Below are positions 6,064 to 10,911 of a DNA stretch of 10,911 bases, in pieces; the stretch's first letter is position 1, and the number at the start of each line of letters is the position of its first letter. Source of the stretch: Anaerolineales bacterium. Lineage in GTDB: Bacteria > Chloroflexota > Anaerolineae > Anaerolineales > JABWBV01. The position numbers and the translations under genes are program-made. Location of the stretch: the NCBI GenBank assembly GCA_027019845.1, contig JALUWE010000277.1:1-10911 (forward strand), in the 5' to 3' direction. The notes under the pieces are model-generated. The model saw only the letters and a list, made by a program, of their open reading frames with translations, searched no databases and had not been told where the DNA came from.

Positions 6064-8127
6064 ATGAACCCAAGAAAACTGATCGTTTACGCGGCTGTCA
6101 GCCTCGTGCTGGTGGGGGCAATATGGCTGCTCACCCAACGCGGGCAGGGTGAACCCCGCGGCGCGCGCGGCAAATCCCCCGCACAAACCCTGCCCGGCGA
6201 CCTCACCCCGGAACAGCAACTGGCACAAGACCTGGCCCTCTCCGATCCGCGCGTCCAGACCCTGACCACAGGCCGGCGCTCCGAAGTGATGGGCATCAAA
6301 CGCGTGGGAATGCACTTCCCAAAAAGCAGCCGGGCGTGCGCGCAGGCCGACTGCCGGCAGGTAGAAATCTACAACTTCGACGAAAACGCCGCGGTGGTCG
6401 CCATCGTCAACCTGGACACCCGCCAGGTGCTGGACGTGCTGTACCAGCCCGGGGTCCACCCCGGCATCAACCAACGCCTGGCCGCCCGCGCAGTCGAGAT
6501 CGTGCGCGCCGCGCCCGAGGTCGCCCAAATTTTGGGAGCCGTGCCCGCCGAAAACGAGATCACCCTGATGGAGGGCGACCTGCCCGGATCATCTTGCGAT
6601 GGCCGCAACCTGTGCGTAGCCGCCACCTTCATCCTGGGCGACCGCATCCTGTTGGCCTTCGTAGACCTGACCACCGAGACCTTCGCCGGCATCACCTGGT
6701 CCCCCATCCCCAAAGAGCGCGGCCGCGCGTTGCCGTTCACATCCGACGGCTGCCCGCAACCCGGCACGGTGAACCGCGACGGCTGGTCACTCAGCTACGA
6801 AACCACCGCCTCCGACGGTCTGCGCGTTTTCGACGTGACCTACAACGGCGCAGCCGTGCTGACCAGTGTCAAACTGGTCGAATGGCACGTAGATTACGGC
6901 GACTGGGGGTTCCGCGACTCGACCGGCTGCGGAGACGGCGGCGGCGGCTTCCCCATCCCGCCTTATGGCGAAACCCAGGTGCTCGACCTGTTCGAAAACG
7001 GCGCCTACGCCGGGTTTGAGGTGGTGCAGGACTTCCGCATGAGCAACTGGGGCGACATCTGCAACTACCGCTACCAGCAGCGCATCCAATTTTTCTCCGA
7101 TGGCCGCTTCCGCATCGTTGCCGGCGCGTTCGGCAAAGGCTGCGGTACGGTCTCCACCTACCGCCCGGTGGTGCGCATCGACATCGCGGTGGACGGCGAC
7201 GACAACGACAACTTCTCCTACTGGGACGGGGACCAATGGGTGGCCCTGACCACGGAGGACTACCTCGTCCCCTACGACCAACCCGGACACGGGCCGCACC
7301 AACCCTGGGGCGCGTTCCCCTGGCGGCTGGACGACGCCGGCGGCAGCGGCTACTACATCGAGATGGACACCGGCCAGTGGGACGGCGAAAACGGCCGCGG
7401 GGACAGCCCCTTTCTATACGCCACCCTGCACAACCCCGCCGAGGGTGACACCGACCTGGGCGTGATCGGCGCCTGCTGCAACGACGATCACCAGCAAGGC
7501 CCCGAACAATACATCAACGGCGAATCCATCGCCAACGCCAACCTGGTGCTCTGGTACATCTCCCAAAGCGAAACAGATGCCGTACTGGACGAAACCGGCT
7601 ATTACTGCTGGACGGTCTCCGACGAACCTCCCCCCCAAACCTACCCCTGTTACACCGGCCCGATGTTCTACCCCCTCAGCCTGCTGCCCACCGGCGCACT
7701 CACCGGCACGGTCAGGCTGCAAGGCCGCACCGTGTATAGCGGCACAACCATCCTGGCCGTCTCCAACGGCATCACCTTCACCGATCAAACCAACGCAGAT
7801 GGCGCGTTCGGCCTGCCGCTGGTGGCCGGCTCCTATTCGCTCGCTATCGAAATGGACGGCTACCTGGACGCCTTCACCACCCTCACCATCACCCAAAACA
7901 CCACCGCCACCCTCTCTACGGTAACGCTCCTCGCCGGAGACGTGAACGACGACGACGTGATCGACATCCTGGACGCCTCCTTCGTCGCGGCGCGCTTCGG
8001 CCTGACCTGCGGCGACCCGGCCTGGGACCCCCGCGCCGACCTGCTGGCGGACTGTGTGATCGACAGCCAGGATTTGAACCTGATCGAGAGCAACTTCCTG
8101 CAAACTTCCCCTGTGCCGTGGCCGTAG
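6064..8127 (+). CDS. Secreted copper-amine-oxidase-like protein with CarboxypepD_reg-like and dockerin domains; copper ligands apparently lost
   Basis: 687 aa. Residues 6-23 after MNPRK form a signal peptide or membrane anchor; no lipobox. Residues about 60-215 resemble the N-terminal domains of copper amine oxidases (VEIYNFDENAAVVAIVNLDT, then QPGVHPGIN). Residues about 239-545 follow the catalytic domain: DGWSLSYETTASDGLRVFDV, YGD (278-280), NYRYQQRIQFFSDG (334-347), RIDIAVDG (371-378) and NANLVLWY (491-498). Aligned by hand, the cofactor motif T-x-x-N-Y-(D/E) reads D-I-C-N-Y-R, with Y335 in the place of the tyrosine that becomes topaquinone. The copper motif HxH reads S-T-Y (364-366), and no histidine occurs after residue 476, so the third ligand is missing too. 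Oxidase activity is therefore doubtful. Residues about 545-624 look like a CarboxypepD_reg beta-sandwich. Residues 625-680 are dockerin-like: loop one (DVNDDDVIDILD) is complete, loop two (DLLADCVIDSQD) lacks the Asn/Asp at position 3. Fourteen cysteines suit an extracellular protein. ATG 6064 lies 36 bp after the deacetylase stop. Confidence 0.7.
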   Translation: MNPRKLIVYAAVSLVLVGAIWLLTQRGQGEPRGARGKSPAQTLPGDLTPEQQLAQDLALSDPRVQTLTTGRRSEVMGIKRVGMHFPKSSRACAQADCRQVEIYNFDENAAVVAIVNLDTRQVLDVLYQPGVHPGINQRLAARAVEIVRAAPEVAQILGAVPAENEITLMEGDLPGSSCDGRNLCVAATFILGDRILLAFVDLTTETFAGITWSPIPKERGRALPFTSDGCPQPGTVNRDGWSLSYETTASDGLRVFDVTYNGAAVLTSVKLVEWHVDYGDWGFRDSTGCGDGGGGFPIPPYGETQVLDLFENGAYAGFEVVQDFRMSNWGDICNYRYQQRIQFFSDGRFRIVAGAFGKGCGTVSTYRPVVRIDIAVDGDDNDNFSYWDGDQWVALTTEDYLVPYDQPGHGPHQPWGAFPWRLDDAGGSGYYIEMDTGQWDGENGRGDSPFLYATLHNPAEGDTDLGVIGACCNDDHQQGPEQYINGESIANANLVLWYISQSETDAVLDETGYYCWTVSDEPPPQTYPCYTGPMFYPLSLLPTGALTGTVRLQGRTVYSGTTILAVSNGITFTDQTNADGAFGLPLVAGSYSLAIEMDGYLDAFTTLTITQNTTATLSTVTLLAGDVNDDDVIDILDASFVAARFGLTCGDPAWDPRADLLADCVIDSQDLNLIESNFLQTSPVPWP

Positions 8128-8131
8128 CCAC
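8118..8131. terminator. Weak hairpin at the convergent junction
   Basis: GTGGC (8118-8122) and GCCAC (8127-8131) form a 5-bp stem with a CGTA loop over the stop codon at 8125-8127, followed on the plus strand by AGCCTTTCCTTCC. An alternative stem pairs CTGTG (8111-8115) with CACAG (8129-8133). Short, with a poor T-run. The remaining bases to 8215 show no gene or other clear signal, though a terminator is expected between convergent genes. Confidence 0.25.
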
Positions 8132-8215
8132 AGCCTTTCCTTCCTCACATGGCATTCGGGCTTCAACAGCCTCCCACACAACAACAGGAAAGTCAAGCAG
8201 CCCAGCCACTGCCGC

Positions 8216-9772
8216 TTACACCTCCCCACCCCAAGCCATGGTCGGCGGCATCAGGCTGTCCAGGATCACCTGTTTCTCAAAAGCCTTCTCCATCAGCTCC
8301 AGCGCGTGGCGTTCGGTCTGCCACATTTCGACCGCGGGATATTCGTCCGCGATCAGCGTCAGGCGCAGGGTATCCTCGTTCCAGGTGATGGTCACGTCGT
8401 CCACGGTGGCGGTGCGGCTGCGTTCGAGGTACTCGGCCAGGCGCAGGATGGCGGCCAGGCGGGTGATACGCGCCTTGTCTCCCTCCTTCAGCAGCATTTC
8501 GTACCCGCGGGTGCGCGGGGTGCCTTTCCGGTGGTAACGCGTCAACAGTGAGATGATGGCGATCTCCCGCGGGCTGAACCCGGCCAACCCGTTGTGCTCG
8601 ATCAGGGTTTGGGAATGTTTGTGGTGGCTCTCGTACCCGACCGCCAGCCCCAGATCGTGCAGCAGCGCGGCCGCGTCCAGCCATTCCCGCTCCGCCGGGC
8701 CATACCCGTGCAGGGGCGCGAGCTGCTCGAAGATGCGCAAACTCAAAAAGCGTACATGGTTGGCATGGGACTTGTGGTAATTATAAGTGCGCGCCATGTT
8801 CAGCACACTGAAACGCCGCACGTCCGGGATGACCGGATAGGGCAGGTGCTGCCAGAATTTCTCCAGGAACACGCCCTCGCGCAGCCCGCTCTCGGAAATC
8901 GTGATCGCCTCCACCTCCAGCCGCCGCATGAGGGCCAGCAGCACCATCGCGCCCGGCAGGATGATGTCCCCCCGGTCGCCGTCCAGCCCCGGGATCTTTC
9001 TGCGCTCCCGCAGGGGCAGCGAACGGAATTGCGCGATGCTCTCTTCCACCGAAGCCCGCGGCAGGCGGAAGCCGTGCAGGGTGGTGAGAGGGTAGCGCTG
9101 CCGTGCGGCCTCGATGCGTGCCAGGTTGCGGATCGTGCCGCCCAACCCGATCAGGGTCGCGTTTTCGCGCGCTTTCAGCCACTCGAACGTGTCCAGTTGG
9201 CGTTCGATTTCGGCCTCCACAGCCTGACATTCGGAGGGGGTGGCCGGATCCCGGCGGATGAACCGCTCCGTCAGGGCCAGCGCACCCAACGGCAGCGCGT
9301 CCCCCCGCCGGAACTTCCCCTCCCGCACTTCGCTGATCTGCGCGCTGCCGCCACCGATGTCCAGCACATACCCCCGCGCTGTCGGCACCTCGTTGAGCAC
9401 GCCGATCACCCCGTAAAAGGCCTCTTGCTCGCCGCTCAACACCCGCAGCCGGATACCGATCTCCTCCATCACGCGCGCCACGAACTCCGGCCCGTTGGCC
9501 GCGTCGCGCACCGCGCTGGTAGCCACCGGCAGGATCACGTCCACGTCGTTGCTCTCGCAAAAGCGGGTGAACAGGCGCAACGTAGAAAAAGCGCGGCGTT
9601 CGGCCTGCTCGCTCAACCCGCGCGCGGTCATACCCTGGCGCAAACGCACCACCTCTCGAATCTGGTCCACCAGCCGGTAGGAGTAGCCCGGAATGGCCTG
9701 CATGACCACCAGCCGGGCCGTGTTGGAACCCAGGTCGATCACCGCGATACGTTGGGGAGACAGGTCGCTCAT
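8216..9772 (-). CDS. ppx: Ppx/GppA-family phosphatase with C-terminal HD domain
   Basis: 518 aa, close to the roughly 510 aa of enterobacterial Ppx and GppA. Members hydrolyse terminal phosphates of polyphosphate (exopolyphosphatase) or the 5' phosphate of pppGpp; sequence alone does not separate the two. The ASKHA core shows the phosphate-1 motif IAVIDLGSNTARLVV (9-23), LPVATSAVRDAAN (81-93), SGEQEA (113-118) in the region of the catalytic glutamate, and the phosphate-2 motif VLDIGGGSAQISEV (136-149), then LIGLGGTIRNLA (207-218). The C-terminal part is HD-like: H339 in HANHVRF, LLHDLG with H372-D373, HHKHS (383-387) and RYHRKG (412-417). The frame is open far upstream on the same strand to 10138, but ATG 9772 is chosen because the ASKHA fold starts right there and its ATG overlaps the TGA of the M14 gene. 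Co-transcription and translational coupling with that gene are likely. Convergent to the amine-oxidase-like gene. Confidence 0.9.
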   Translation of the reverse strand: MSDLSPQRIAVIDLGSNTARLVVMQAIPGYSYRLVDQIREVVRLRQGMTARGLSEQAERRAFSTLRLFTRFCESNDVDVILPVATSAVRDAANGPEFVARVMEEIGIRLRVLSGEQEAFYGVIGVLNEVPTARGYVLDIGGGSAQISEVREGKFRRGDALPLGALALTERFIRRDPATPSECQAVEAEIERQLDTFEWLKARENATLIGLGGTIRNLARIEAARQRYPLTTLHGFRLPRASVEESIAQFRSLPLRERRKIPGLDGDRGDIILPGAMVLLALMRRLEVEAITISESGLREGVFLEKFWQHLPYPVIPDVRRFSVLNMARTYNYHKSHANHVRFLSLRIFEQLAPLHGYGPAEREWLDAAALLHDLGLAVGYESHHKHSQTLIEHNGLAGFSPREIAIISLLTRYHRKGTPRTRGYEMLLKEGDKARITRLAAILRLAEYLERSRTATVDDVTITWNEDTLRLTLIADEYPAVEMWQTERHALELMEKAFEKQVILDSLMPPTMAWGGEV

Positions 9773-10839
9773 CTTCGCCACTCCAGAAAGGCTTTCAGCA
9801 CCCCCAGGTTCTCCTCGAAATCGGTGAACTCGTGGGTGTGCAGTTCCAGATCGACCGCGGCAATGCCATTGGCGACCGCGAAGTCGGGCAGCGATCCGGT
9901 GAAGAAGCAGCCGGTGTCTACGGGCGGGAACGCGTAGGTGCTGGCCGCGGCCAGGGTCTCGGCCAGGCGAATCGAGTCCGCCTCCCAGGGTTCGCCACCG
10001 GGGAAGATGCCCAGGGCCGCGCTGTGGTAGCTGATGATGGCGGTTGGCCGGGTTTGCAGGATGAAATCCATCACCACCTGGGTTTCCTGCTCCGACCCGG
10101 GGCCGCTGCCGCCGGTGATCGGCAGGTAGCTCCAACAACCGGCCCGCGGCCAGTCGGCCTGCCAGTTGACCGGAAAATTGCGGTTGAGGTCCACGTTATT
10201 GTCGTTGGCGCGGCCGCGCACCCCTCTGGAGCGCGCGTAGCCGTCCGGGTTCATGGCGCGCAGGATGTAGAGCGTGACGGTGTGCGGCACGAAGTCGGGG
10301 TTATCTTGCAGGTAGGCGATCAACTCATCGGCCAGCGCGATGGTGTTCCACTCGTAGCCGCCGTGGATACCGGCGATGATCAGGCGTTTGATCGGCCCAT
10401 TGCCGAAACGGTAGACCTCGATGGGACGCCCCCCGGTCGAGGTGCCGATCACGATCGGGCCGTCCCAGGCCGGGGGCGGGGTGAGGAAAAAGGTCGGGGT
10501 GGGCGTGACCGGCACGAGGGGGGTGAAGGTCGGCTCGACGAACACCCCCTGTGCCCCGCCGCCGGTCCCCTGTGCGGGCAGAAAGGGAGTTGCGGGGGGA
10601 TCGGGCACAGGGCTGTCCGCGGTGGGCTGGTTTTCGGGCTGTTGTACCGCCGCGGCAGTGGGCAAGGCGGGCACCGTGGGCACCTGGGGCACGACATCCG
10701 GCGCCAGATTGGGGGGAACAACGAAGCCGGCCAGCCCCGCCACCAGCATCACCCCCGCGATCAGCGCGGCAAACAGCCAGATCAGCAGTACAATCCATGA
10801 TAAGATATTGCTCTGTTGTTTACCAACCTTTTTCGGCAT
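9769..10839 (-). CDS. Membrane-anchored M14-type zinc carboxypeptidase
   Basis: 356 aa. MPKKVGKQQSN is followed by a long hydrophobic segment (about 15-41), an N-in signal anchor, then a Pro/Thr/Val-rich extracytoplasmic linker (42-125) and an M14-type catalytic domain (126-356). Catalytic features: IIAGIHGGYEWNT (154-166) with candidate zinc ligands H159 and E163; NPDGYARSRG (197-206) and VDLNRNFP (216-223), the substrate-carboxylate and arginine region; SYHS with H272 as third zinc ligand; VDLELHTH (329-336) with E332 as likely general base. Zn-carboxypeptidases of this kind remove C-terminal residues from peptides or cleave peptidoglycan stem peptides; the substrate here is unknown. The H-to-E spacing is one residue longer than the classical HxxE. 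The start is well supported: AGGAG (plus-strand 10845-10849) lies 5 bases before ATG. The stop overlaps the ppx start by ATGA. A possible -10 (TAAGAT, plus-strand 10865-10870) has no convincing -35. Confidence 0.85.
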   Translation of the reverse strand: MPKKVGKQQSNILSWIVLLIWLFAALIAGVMLVAGLAGFVVPPNLAPDVVPQVPTVPALPTAAAVQQPENQPTADSPVPDPPATPFLPAQGTGGGAQGVFVEPTFTPLVPVTPTPTFFLTPPPAWDGPIVIGTSTGGRPIEVYRFGNGPIKRLIIAGIHGGYEWNTIALADELIAYLQDNPDFVPHTVTLYILRAMNPDGYARSRGVRGRANDNNVDLNRNFPVNWQADWPRAGCWSYLPITGGSGPGSEQETQVVMDFILQTRPTAIISYHSAALGIFPGGEPWEADSIRLAETLAAASTYAFPPVDTGCFFTGSLPDFAVANGIAAVDLELHTHEFTDFEENLGVLKAFLEWRR

Positions 10840-10844
10840 GTTTA

Positions 10845-10849
10845 CTCCT
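10845..10849 (-). promoter_or_regulatory. Shine-Dalgarno of the M14 gene
   Basis: Reading the minus strand, CAGGAGTAAACATG gives AGGAG five bases before the ATG. It is the clearest ribosome binding site in front of an assigned gene in the window and fixes this start; the four plus-strand genes lack comparable sites. Confidence 0.75.
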
Positions 10850-10886
10850 GCGTGAGGATGCTTTATCTTACTACAAATGCCGGAAG

Positions 10887-10911
10887 GTGGAGAGTGGAGA
10901 GTGGAGAGTGG
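10887..10911. repeat. Heptanucleotide tandem array (GTGGAGA), cut by window end
   Basis: Three exact copies of GTGGAGA (10887-10893, 10894-10900, 10901-10907) plus GTGG at the edge. On the minus strand the unit reads CCACTCT, which shares the CCACT core with the CCACTGA array at 5201-5242. It lies 48 bp upstream of the M14 start codon. The true length is unknown because it runs off the window. Confidence 0.8.

Noticed and set aside
5500..6528. 342-codon open frame on the minus strand
   Set aside because: Antisense to the deacetylase and the amine-oxidase-like genes, crosses their junction, and has no domain signature.
6064..8127. Calling this gene a functional copper amine oxidase
   Set aside because: The fold-level blocks match, but the HxH motif, the third His and most of the T-x-x-N-Y-(D/E) motif are absent in hand alignment.
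7414..8229. 271-codon open frame on the minus strand
   Set aside because: Antisense to the 3' part of the amine-oxidase-like gene, where the plus strand encodes clear dockerin loops.
8594..9937. 447-codon open frame on the plus strand
   Set aside because: It is antisense to the well-supported phosphatase and M14 genes. The translation is rich in Gln, Arg, His and Pro with no recognisable domain, as expected from a high-GC shadow frame.
9773..10138. Upstream extension of the phosphatase frame on the minus strand
   Set aside because: It lies wholly inside the M14 coding region in another frame and reads as low-complexity Arg/Pro/Gly sequence, while the phosphatase fold begins at ATG 9772.
9832..10800. 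322-codon open frame on the plus strand
   Set aside because: Antisense to the M14 gene; Gly/Arg/Val-rich translation without motifs.

Overview
The window looks like a piece of a bacterial chromosome with moderate to high GC, most likely from a Chloroflexota (Anaerolineae-like) organism. This is inferred from a long multi-GAF diguanylate cyclase, a secreted protein ending in a stand-alone dockerin-like pair of calcium loops, a membrane-tethered M14 peptidase with a long Pro/Thr linker, and heptanucleotide tandem repeats between genes. No ribosomal or other marker gene is present, so the taxonomy is provisional. I see no mobile element, tRNA, rRNA or CRISPR array.

Layout: (1) 3-257 is the 3' end of an alpha-ketoacid dehydrogenase E1 beta-type gene. 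(2) 258-631 is a non-coding stretch with a perfect 20-bp GC palindrome, a near-consensus sigma-70 promoter whose -35 and -10 both sit in palindromes, a second weaker promoter, and four predicted hairpins in the presumed 5' leader. (3) 632-8127 is a plus-strand run of four closely spaced genes: a cyclase with six GAF domains and one GGDEF domain, a COG3375-type GNAT acetyltransferase, a PIG-L/LmbE-type deacetylase, and a secreted copper-amine-oxidase-like protein with a CarboxypepD_reg-like domain and a dockerin. Spacers are 5, 36 and 36 bp; the first 36-bp spacer is largely a heptamer array. (4) 8128-8215 is a short convergent junction. (5) 10839-8216 on the minus strand holds an M14 peptidase gene whose stop overlaps the start of a Ppx/GppA-HD phosphatase gene (ATGA). 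(6) A second heptamer array, related to the first, lies upstream of the M14 gene and runs off the window.

Functionally, the window pairs a sensor/c-di-GMP synthase with a polyphosphate/pppGpp-type phosphatase, both classes of second-messenger or stress enzyme, and with several envelope or extracellular proteins. A direct link between the two convergent operons is not shown. The most unusual items are the amine-oxidase-like protein, which keeps the fold signature and the Asn-Tyr of the cofactor motif but appears to lack all three copper-binding histidines; the hairpin-rich leader of the cyclase gene; and the heptamer arrays, one of which has become the C-terminal coding sequence of the GNAT gene.
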